The notes under the pieces: model-generated
Seen by the model: only the letters and a program-made list of their open reading frames with translations
Told to the model about the DNA's origin: nothing
The model's database searches: none
Shown here: positions 25,424 through 32,955 of the stretch, in pieces
Layout: each line of letters begins with the position of its first letter
Numbering within the stretch: the first letter of the stretch is position 1
Translations under genes and position numbers: made by a program
Assembly: GCA_020638955.1 (NCBI GenBank)
Contig: JACKHO010000004.1
Location: forward strand, 620,001-684,000
From: Planctomycetaceae bacterium
GTDB lineage: Bacteria > Planctomycetota > Planctomycetia > Planctomycetales > Planctomycetaceae
DNA: 64,000 nucleotides
Direction of reading: 5' to 3'

Positions 25424-26719
25424 TTGAGTCACAAGTTGTTCGTCGACACTATGGTTTTCTTGCATTACCGGCCCCTGAGAGAATTAAACCTACCTTCACT
25501 CGTTGGAGCCGAACAAGTCACCGTTATTGTTCCGGCAATCACAATTAGAGAGCTCGATAAGCACAAGGACACCCACCCAACCAGGAAGATCAGAGACCGC
25601 GCTGGTAAGGTGCTCCGGAAGATCTATGAGGCAATTGAAAAGTCCACCAAGATGGATGGTGAAATTGGTGTCGAGTTTTTTCCGGACTTTCCCTCGCAGC
25701 AGCTATCCGACCTCGGCCTTAATCCGGATTGGTCAGATGACGTTCTCATTGCCTCAATTGTTTCATACATGCGGAAATCCCAAGGTCAGTGTGTGACTTT
25801 GATCTCACAAGACGTTGGGCCAAAGCTGAAGTGTCTCCAATATGGCATCAACGCCATTGAACTTAATGAGTCGCTTAAGCTTCCAGCCGAACGTGACGAA
25901 ACAGAGAAGGAGAACGAGCGACTTCGCCGCGAATTGGAAAGACTCTCGCAGGCTGTCCCGAGAATCTGTGTCTCACTCAGTGGCTCCGACGCAAGTCAGT
26001 CGTACAAGTCTTTCGAACTCTTGCCTTTGCCCGACTTTCGGGAAGAGGAACTTGAGAAACAGATGGTGGTGGTCCGCGCCGAGCATCCACTCTTGGAGGA
26101 TTCACATTCTGAAGGCCCAAAATCGATGGGCCTGTCCGTGGCAGGCATTGCCCAAGAAATGCTCCGCAAAGATTACAATGATGCCCTGCACTCATATTTC
26201 AATGACATGGAGGATTACCTTCGCAAGCTACATCGACACAAAGATATCCTGTCTCGGACTGTTTCGTTTGAAGTTGCAATTCACAATTTAGGGACAGCAC
26301 CTGCAACGGATGTAGACATTCTTCTGCGCTTCCCGAAGGGATTTCGGCTACTTTCTGAGGCAAACTTCCCGAAATGTCCAGTCGTTCCTTCACAACCACT
26401 TATGCCCACCGACCCCGGAAGAAGTCTTTTTAGTCCGTTGAGCTATATGATCTCGCACGGACAGTTATCTCCTCAGGTCTTGTGCCGCGTAAACCATCCA
26501 AACTTCGGAATCAGCGAATCGCCAGACGGCAACAGAGTTGTTGATAAGTTCAATCAATTGAAGCATGGAATCCCGAGGTCACTCCCGCGTTTGCATGTGG
26601 TTTTCAGTTCGCACAGTGATGCTCGTTCGTTTAATTGCGGGTATGAAATTCGCCCGGCAAATCTCACGGAACCGGTTTTGGGAGAGTTGCATTTCCACTT
26701 AAAGAACTCAGCAACGTAG
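25424..26719 (+). CDS. PIN-domain protein with C-terminal beta domain
   Basis: A 431-residue protein. Residues 1-150 form a PIN nuclease fold: Asp8 in LFVDTMVF, Glu43 in IRELDKHK, Asp near residue 105 in DWSDDVLIA and Asp near 129 in ISQDVGPKLK, the usual acidic metal-binding set. A coiled helix (TEKENERLRRELERL) follows, then a long helical part, and the last 170 residues contain a CARDB/DUF11-like segment (FEVAIHNLGTAPATDVDILLRFP). PIN domains cut single-stranded RNA in toxins or ribosome and rRNA processing. It starts at TTG 25424, with an ideal AGGAGG five bases upstream. No antitoxin-like gene is adjacent. Substrate unknown. Confidence 0.85.
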   Translation: MSHKLFVDTMVFLHYRPLRELNLPSLVGAEQVTVIVPAITIRELDKHKDTHPTRKIRDRAGKVLRKIYEAIEKSTKMDGEIGVEFFPDFPSQQLSDLGLNPDWSDDVLIASIVSYMRKSQGQCVTLISQDVGPKLKCLQYGINAIELNESLKLPAERDETEKENERLRRELERLSQAVPRICVSLSGSDASQSYKSFELLPLPDFREEELEKQMVVVRAEHPLLEDSHSEGPKSMGLSVAGIAQEMLRKDYNDALHSYFNDMEDYLRKLHRHKDILSRTVSFEVAIHNLGTAPATDVDILLRFPKGFRLLSEANFPKCPVVPSQPLMPTDPGRSLFSPLSYMISHGQLSPQVLCRVNHPNFGISESPDGNRVVDKFNQLKHGIPRSLPRLHVVFSSHSDARSFNCGYEIRPANLTEPVLGELHFHLKNSAT

Positions 26720-26724
26720 TAATC

Positions 26725-26791
26725 GTAGGGCCGGAGATAACCGGCCATGAATTCAAAATCCGCATTCATCGTCCGGCACCGCCGGACCTAC
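26725..26791. repeat. GTAGG-type two-hairpin REP-like element, copy 3
   Basis: 67 bp, starting five bases after the PIN gene stop. Arms GTAGGGCCGG...GGCACCGCCGGACCTAC. Its right half matches the element at 14404. It lies between convergent genes (PIN on the left, mutM on the right). Confidence 0.8.
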
Positions 26792-26809
26792 GAGATCTGT
26801 TGGTGACAG

Positions 26810-27643
26810 TTACCGCCGCTTCTGGCACTTTGCACAAAAGAACGTTGACCGTTGGGCTTGGACGATTCGCTGGATGGTTCCCTTGCTGCAGGTCGGGCAG
26901 GGGAGGCCTTCGCGGTCGTAGACTCGGTGTTGGTTCTGGTAGCTGCCGTCCTGGTTCAGGACGTTGCGGTAGGTGCCGTCGCTGAGGGTGGAGCCTTCGT
27001 ATTTAATGGCGGTGAGTAGCACTTCCTGCGTCGCGGCGTGAATGCGGGAAATTCTGGCGGCGGTGAGTTTCTCACTCGGCGTCTCAGGATGCACTCCCGC
27101 CAGGTGCAGGATCTCACTGGCATATAAATTGCCAATTCCGGCCACCAGTTTCTGGTCGAGCAGCGCGACTTTCACTGGCCGGCCCGTTTTCTTGAGCCGC
27201 GTTTTGAATTCGTCGACCGTGACTTCGAGTGCGTCTGGTCCGAGGCGCGCAAAGACTTCGTCACGACCTGCGGCGTCGACAAAGGAAATGGTCCCCAGGC
27301 CGCGGCGGTCCCAGAAGAGTAGCGGGAAATCTGATCCGTCGAGACGCCATTCAAACCGTAAATGGTCAATTGTGGGTGGATCAGCGACGAGCAGCAGGCC
27401 GGTCATGCGGGGTTCAATGAGAAACGAATGACCCGAGTCGAGTTCAATGACAATCCGTTTCGCCCGACGAAACACCCGGGAGACAACTTGTCCCACGCAT
27501 TGCTTCCGAATGGCTCGCATGTCGGGCGTGAGTGAAATCGGCTTTTTCAGGCACCTTGGCTGCCGCACGTCGATGATAGGACGTCCTTCCACATAGGGAC
27601 GGACGCCACGGACCATTGTTTCGACTTCCGGCAGTTCAGGCAT
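26810..27643 (-). CDS. mutM: Formamidopyrimidine-DNA glycosylase
   Basis: A 277-residue base-excision repair enzyme that removes oxidised purines such as 8-oxoguanine and cuts the resulting abasic site. Visible features: MPELPEVETMVRGVRP with the nucleophile Pro2 and Glu3, Lys in the AKRIVIEL strand, FLIEPRMTG, the helix-two-turn-helix region KLVAGIGNLYASEILHLAGVHP, and the C-terminal zinc finger CxxC-x16-CxxC (CPTC...CAKC). Length is standard. The ATG at 27643 begins the invariant MPELPE. Downstream is a GTAGG element. It is 114 bp after gyrA on the same strand. Confidence 0.96.
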   Translation of the reverse strand: MPELPEVETMVRGVRPYVEGRPIIDVRQPRCLKKPISLTPDMRAIRKQCVGQVVSRVFRRAKRIVIELDSGHSFLIEPRMTGLLLVADPPTIDHLRFEWRLDGSDFPLLFWDRRGLGTISFVDAAGRDEVFARLGPDALEVTVDEFKTRLKKTGRPVKVALLDQKLVAGIGNLYASEILHLAGVHPETPSEKLTAARISRIHAATQEVLLTAIKYEGSTLSDGTYRNVLNQDGSYQNQHRVYDREGLPCPTCSKGTIQRIVQAQRSTFFCAKCQKRR

Positions 27644-27757
27644 GGGGCGATGCGAACACGTTCACCGACCGTTTGTGGCAGACACACCAATAACAGTCGG
27701 TTGAGATGGTTGAATGTGGCTGCGCCACGGTTGAGATGGTTGAGGGGGATTACCCTT

Positions 27758-30517
27758 CTATTCCTCTTCCTGTGCTGGCGGTGTCGCATCGTCGCCCATG
27801 CTGGCTTCAGTTGTTGGAGGAGCAGCGGGCGGGGCAGCAGGTGGTGCTGTTTCCTCGCTTTCGTCCGCAACTTCGGCGGGAATGTGCGCGAGTTGGACGA
27901 GGCTGTCGCCTTCGTCGAGGCTCATCAGGCGGACACCCTGGGTGTTACGTCCAATGGGCCGGACGTCGGCCACACGAATGCGTTGGATCTTCCCGCTGGA
28001 AGTGACCATCAAGACGTCGTCACCATCAACCACAGCCAGCGTGCCGACCACGCGGCCGTTGCGTTTCGTGGTCTTGATATCCCGCAGGCCTTTGCCGCCG
28101 CGTTTCTGACGACGGTAACGCATGTTGGATGACGTAGGGCTGGTGTCATTTTCGTCGCCGGAATCTGCGTCTGGGGCGTCGTCACTGCTGTCGTCTTCTC
28201 CGCTGTCGACGGCTCCGAACGGTGTCCGTTTGCCGTAGCCGTGTTCGCACATGGTGAACAGCGTGGCGTCTTCAGTGGCGACAACCATGCCGACCACTTC
28301 ATCACTCTTGCTGAGGGAAATTCCCTTCACGCCACGGGTATTGCGGCCCATGGCACGTGCATCGGACTCGCTGAAGCGAATCGACATGCCGTCGGCGGTG
28401 CTGAGGACCACGTCTTCGCCGGGCGCAACTTTGACGACGTCGACCAGTCGGTCATCGTCATCGAGGTTGATGGCAATAATGCCGCCTTTCATGGGGCGGC
28501 TGTAGGCGGAGAGCAGGGTTTTCTTGACGGTTCCCTTTCGGGTGACCATGAGCAGGCTGCGTTCTTCGTCGAATTCGCGAACGTCAATGCAGTCCTGCAC
28601 CCGTTCTTCATCACTGAGGTTCAGCAGGTTGACCAGTGCCCGACCTTTGGCGGTGCGGTTCTGCAGCGGCAGGTCATAGACCTTCTGCCAGTACACCTTG
28701 CCGAAGTTGGTGAAGAACAACAGGTAACTGTGGGTGCTGGAGACGAACAGGTGCTCGATGGGGTCTTCGTCGTCCGCTTTGGCTCCTTTGATTCCCTTGC
28801 CGCCCCGGTTCTGGGCCTGGTAAATCGTGAGCGGCGTCCGCTTGATGTAGCCCCGCTGCGAAAGCGTGACCACCATAGGCTCTTCGGTGATGAGCGAGTC
28901 TTTGTCGACGTCGGTTAGTTCTTCTTCGTCGATTTCGGTGCGGCGCTGGTCGGGGAACTTCCTTTTCAAGTCCTCCATGTCTTCCCGTACAACCGCCCGG
29001 ATGTGAGCTTCATCACTCAGCAAATGCCGATAGCCGAGAATGTCGTCGAGCAGAGCTTTGTGTTCGCCTTGCAGATTGTCGCGTTCGAGGTTGGCCAGCG
29101 AGCCAAGCTGCATGCTGACAATGGCCTCCGCCTGATTCGCGGAGAGGTGATACTCGGACCGCACTCCCTGTTCCAACTGGAACTCGGAGAATCCGTCGTC
29201 GCCGAGAGCCCGGGCCACCATTTCGGACGGGACGGCAATGGCCTGCAGCCGCACTTTCGCCTCGGCCCGGCTGGGGGAGTTGCGAATGGTCTGGATGATT
29301 TGATCGATGTCCAGCTGCGCGATGAGCAACCCTTCCACCGTGTGCTTGCGGCGGCGGGCTTCTGCCAGCAGGAACTCGGTGCGACGGCGAATCACCGTGA
29401 CACGATGCCGGATGAACTCCAGAATCATGTCCTTGATGTTCAGCGTCTGCGGCCGGTTTCCGACCAGGGCCAGCATAATCATGCTGACGGTGGTCTGCAG
29501 TGGCGAGAACTTATAGAGCTGATTCAGAACGACATCGCGGTCGGCGTCGCGCTTCAGGTAGACGTGCAGCCGCACCTGCCACGAAGGCGTTTTACGGTCG
29601 GTGTAGTCGACCACGCGCGAAATGCCTTCGACCTTGTTCTCCTTGATGAGGTCTTCCAGCTTTTCTTTGATACGGTCGCGCGTATCGAGATAAGGAATTT
29701 CCTTAATGACAATGACTTCGGTGTTCTTTTCAGTTTCGAAGTCGACTTTCGCCCGCAGCGTTAGAGTCGAACGGCCAGTCAGGTAACCCTGACGCACGCC
29801 ATATCGTCCGCAAATGACGCCGCCGGTGGGGAAGTCCGGCCCCGGCAGGCGGGTCATGATGTCTTCAATGGTCGCCTCGGGCTCGTCGATGAGGAGTTGG
29901 ACTGCATCGGCCACTTCGGAAAGGTTGTGTGGCGGGATGCTGGTTGCCATCCCCACGGCAATCCCCTGTGATCCGTTGACCAGCAGGCCGGGGAACCGGG
30001 ACGGTAACACGACCGGTTCTTCGTTGCGTTGGTCGTAGGTTGGGATGTAATCGACGGTGTCGCGCTGCAGGTCGTCGAGCATTTCGGACGCCGCGCTGCT
30101 CAGGCGGGCTTCCGTATAACGCATGGCCGCCGGACCCAGCCCTGCGATGGAACCGAAGTTCCCCTGTTTGTCGATGAGCGTTTGCCGCATGACCCAGTCC
30201 TGCCCCATGCGGACCAGGGTGGGGTAAATGACGCTTTCGCCGTGCGGGTGATAGTTACCCGACGTATCGCCCGAGATTTTTGCACATTTAACCCGGCCCG
30301 AGTTGGGGCCGAGGTTCAAGTCGTTCATGGCGACGAGAATACGCCGCTGCGCGGGCTTGAGACCGTCGCGCACATCCGGCAAAGCCCGGCTGACAATGAC
30401 CGACATGGCATACGTCAGATAGCTCTGCTGCATTTCCTCCCGAATGTCGAGAGGCTCAATTGTGCCGTCTGGAGAACTACCGTCTGAACCATCCGTGGAA
30501 GAAGTTTCGTCGACCAA
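27758..30517 (-). CDS. gyrA: DNA gyrase subunit A
   Basis: The breakage-reunion subunit of the type II topoisomerase that introduces negative supercoils. The 919-residue protein has the catalytic Tyr134 in AAMRYTEARL, the HPHGESVIYPTLVRMGQ quinolone-resistance-determining segment (Ser95 equals E. coli Ser83, Pro99 is at the E. coli Asp87 position), and GyrA-box-type motifs QNRGGKGIKG and RQKRGGKGLRD in the C-terminal propeller. The second motif follows an acidic insertion of about 40 residues. The start is a TTG at 30517 with AGGAG nine bases upstream; an ATG at 30525 is out of frame. Its length is slightly above normal because of that insertion and an acidic/Pro-Ala tail. Confidence 0.95.
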   Translation of the reverse strand: MVDETSSTDGSDGSSPDGTIEPLDIREEMQQSYLTYAMSVIVSRALPDVRDGLKPAQRRILVAMNDLNLGPNSGRVKCAKISGDTSGNYHPHGESVIYPTLVRMGQDWVMRQTLIDKQGNFGSIAGLGPAAMRYTEARLSSAASEMLDDLQRDTVDYIPTYDQRNEEPVVLPSRFPGLLVNGSQGIAVGMATSIPPHNLSEVADAVQLLIDEPEATIEDIMTRLPGPDFPTGGVICGRYGVRQGYLTGRSTLTLRAKVDFETEKNTEVIVIKEIPYLDTRDRIKEKLEDLIKENKVEGISRVVDYTDRKTPSWQVRLHVYLKRDADRDVVLNQLYKFSPLQTTVSMIMLALVGNRPQTLNIKDMILEFIRHRVTVIRRRTEFLLAEARRRKHTVEGLLIAQLDIDQIIQTIRNSPSRAEAKVRLQAIAVPSEMVARALGDDGFSEFQLEQGVRSEYHLSANQAEAIVSMQLGSLANLERDNLQGEHKALLDDILGYRHLLSDEAHIRAVVREDMEDLKRKFPDQRRTEIDEEELTDVDKDSLITEEPMVVTLSQRGYIKRTPLTIYQAQNRGGKGIKGAKADDEDPIEHLFVSSTHSYLLFFTNFGKVYWQKVYDLPLQNRTAKGRALVNLLNLSDEERVQDCIDVREFDEERSLLMVTRKGTVKKTLLSAYSRPMKGGIIAINLDDDDRLVDVVKVAPGEDVVLSTADGMSIRFSESDARAMGRNTRGVKGISLSKSDEVVGMVVATEDATLFTMCEHGYGKRTPFGAVDSGEDDSSDDAPDADSGDENDTSPTSSNMRYRRQKRGGKGLRDIKTTKRNGRVVGTLAVVDGDDVLMVTSSGKIQRIRVADVRPIGRNTQGVRLMSLDEGDSLVQLAHIPAEVADESEETAPPAAPPAAPPTTEASMGDDATPPAQEEE

Positions 30518-30737
30518 CGAACCATACTCCTGAAGTGACTGTCGAGAGGCTGTTTAGTGTTAGCCGAACTCGTTGATATTAAAGAGCTTAGGGGGCTGCG
30601 TTGCGTCCCGTTGCAAGTGCTGAATTGTAGCAGAATTGGAGGGGTATCTCAAACCGCTTCGATTGAGTTCTGCAAGGGAATTTCAGAGGTGAAATGGATG
30701 CTCGCCAATGTGCATTTTGAGCGGCACAAGTCGCTGA

Positions 30738-32774
30738 TTATTCGCGCCAGACCGACTTCAACTGATGCAGTTGCACGTTGGTGATTTTCGCCGTTTCGTC
30801 ACCGCAGAACGCCTCAATGAGAGGCTGCTGACTCGATGGGAAAACTCGATCGCTGATGACGGCTTCTCCGTCGTTGACGAAGACTTCGATGGTGGAGCGA
30901 TCGACGAAAATGCGGAGTTTCAGTGAGCCGTCCACGAGCCGGGCTGGAGCATCGTGTCGACCGGGGAAGGCGGAGTGGAAATCGACGTTGCCGGATTTCC
31001 GTCGGTCGACATAGACGCCCAGCTGATTCTGGTCGTAGCCGACCTCGGTGAATTCCTCTTCTCCGGTGCGAATACGGATTCCCAGCGAACGGGCGTTGCC
31101 GGGGGTGAGCGTCGCTTCGAGTTCGAAAGTCATGTCCTGCAGATCGCCCGCCTCGATTAGAGCGACGGGAGGCCAGCGGACATCGTTTGTGTCGAGCGTT
31201 CGCGTCGAGAATCTGAGTTGTTTTAATTCTTCGACGGGTTGTTGGATCAGGACGTAATGCGCCGGCTCTTCATTGTTGAACGTCACTTTTCGCAGGCTCA
31301 GTACACGAGGAATGGACATACTGCTGCGCCAGGGGGATGTTGGCACCAGGCAGGTTTCCCAGTTGTTGAACCATCCCAGCCACATGCGACGACCATCGGA
31401 GTCGGGAATGTCGGACCAGCTGACAGGCGCGTAGAAGTCGCGTCCGAAGTCGACCCACTGGGCAGACTGGTATGCCGAGAACTTTGTGCCATCGAATTCA
31501 CCGACGAAGTACTCGCCGCCGCTGCCTCCAGCGATGGAACCACTCCCCATGTCTGCTTCGAGGGCCCAGAGCTTTTTGCCGGGCTCGCCTTCGACTGGCA
31601 GTTGAAACAGGTCCGGACATTCCCAGTTTGGTTTGTGGCGCTGTCCCGCCGGACCGAAGCGACTGAGTTCGGTCCAGTTCTTCAGGTCACTTGATGAATA
31701 GAACAGTAGCACTTTCTCGGCAGCCAGTGTGACGACCATTACCCAGCGGTTGGTGGGATCATGCCAGAAGACCTTGGGGTCACGGAAGTCAGGATTGTTG
31801 CGGTCTAGTACGGGGTTATTTGCGTACTGTGTCCACGTCCGACCGCGGTCATTGCTATAGGCGATGTTCTGCACTTGTTTGCCGTGTCCGTGCCCGGTGT
31901 AGATGGCCACCATGGGCGGTTGGTTGTTGACGCCGAATCCCGACGTGTTGTTGTGGTCCACCACGCAGCAGCCGCTGAACGCCATAATTCCGTCTGCTTC
32001 TGGAATAGCGAGCGGCAGATGCTCCCAATGCGAGAGGTCTTTGCTGACGGCGTGTCCCCAGCTCATGTGCCCCCAAGAATTCCCGGCAGGGTTGTATTGA
32101 TAGAAGAGGTGATATTCCCCGTCGTGGTACACGAGCCCGTTCGGGTCGTTCATCCAGTTGATTTCTGGACTGAAGTGATACTGGGGTCGCAGTGGCTCGT
32201 TGAGGTAGTTGGCAGAGAGGCGATACTCGGCCAGTTTGTGTTCGAGGTCAAACCGGGCGGGCGGTTCGTCCGTTTGCATGATGTGGTCGACATTAATGTG
32301 ACCCCAGCCACCGGTGGCTTCATCAATAATTCGAACGCGGGCCTGCTTTCCCAGCAGGTCTTTGACATCCCAGGAGGACCATTCCAAATCTTCTGATTCG
32401 TCACCTGTCGCCACTCGAACAATTTTGTCGTCAACCAGCAGTTGGACTGCCAGTCGCTGTTCATCACGTCCGCCGCCAATCAGAAGGGCAATGTGTGGTC
32501 GCTCAATTCTGAACGGAGAACTCGTGGCGGTCCCGGTGCTGGTGTCGCCTTTATAATACGAGTTGATCAGTCGCTTGCCCCGATAGCCGGAGACTGCCAT
32601 TTGATTGTCGAGTGCACCCTCCGCCGGTGCATCACCGAACGCGTCGCCTGTGATATCCCAGCCGGAGTAGGTGCCGGACTCGAAGTCTTCGATGAGAACA
32701 TCTTCGGCGCGAAGCGAGACCGTGAGGCAGAACGCAAAGCTGCCGAACAGAAATACCAGTCGGGGTAGATGCAT
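30738..32774 (-). CDS. Secreted GH32 fructan hydrolase (levanase/inulinase type)
   Basis: A 678-residue protein with a signal peptide (MHLPRLVFLFGSFAFCLTVS). Residues 25-170 look like a carbohydrate-binding beta-sandwich (DFESGTYSGWDITGDAF). The five-blade propeller of GH32 follows with all three diagnostic blocks: WMNDPNG (nucleophile Asp210), FRDPKVFW (Asp stabilising the transition state, near residue 340), and WECPDLF (acid/base Glu, near 400). The C-terminal beta-sandwich ends with FVDRSTIEVFVNDGE. The enzyme would cleave beta-fructosyl bonds in levan or inulin, or sucrose, outside the cytoplasm. It is divergent from the GH5 gene with 181 bp between. Start ATG 32774, weak Shine-Dalgarno. 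Confidence 0.93.
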   Translation of the reverse strand: MHLPRLVFLFGSFAFCLTVSLRAEDVLIEDFESGTYSGWDITGDAFGDAPAEGALDNQMAVSGYRGKRLINSYYKGDTSTGTATSSPFRIERPHIALLIGGGRDEQRLAVQLLVDDKIVRVATGDESEDLEWSSWDVKDLLGKQARVRIIDEATGGWGHINVDHIMQTDEPPARFDLEHKLAEYRLSANYLNEPLRPQYHFSPEINWMNDPNGLVYHDGEYHLFYQYNPAGNSWGHMSWGHAVSKDLSHWEHLPLAIPEADGIMAFSGCCVVDHNNTSGFGVNNQPPMVAIYTGHGHGKQVQNIAYSNDRGRTWTQYANNPVLDRNNPDFRDPKVFWHDPTNRWVMVVTLAAEKVLLFYSSSDLKNWTELSRFGPAGQRHKPNWECPDLFQLPVEGEPGKKLWALEADMGSGSIAGGSGGEYFVGEFDGTKFSAYQSAQWVDFGRDFYAPVSWSDIPDSDGRRMWLGWFNNWETCLVPTSPWRSSMSIPRVLSLRKVTFNNEEPAHYVLIQQPVEELKQLRFSTRTLDTNDVRWPPVALIEAGDLQDMTFELEATLTPGNARSLGIRIRTGEEEFTEVGYDQNQLGVYVDRRKSGNVDFHSAFPGRHDAPARLVDGSLKLRIFVDRSTIEVFVNDGEAVISDRVFPSSQQPLIEAFCGDETAKITNVQLHQLKSVWRE

Positions 32775-32955
32775 TGATGAATTTCAGTTGAAGCGATGAG
32801 AGCAGATGAATGTTTCCGCATGGTGATGAACATTGCTGCTGCAAACAAGTACGGCGACGCAGTTGATTCGCGTCGGCAATTCGGGATCGGTATGCTGCCA
32901 TGAATAGGGCAGATCGTCCGAGTACGGTTCGCATTCAAAAACTGCTCCTTGAGAA

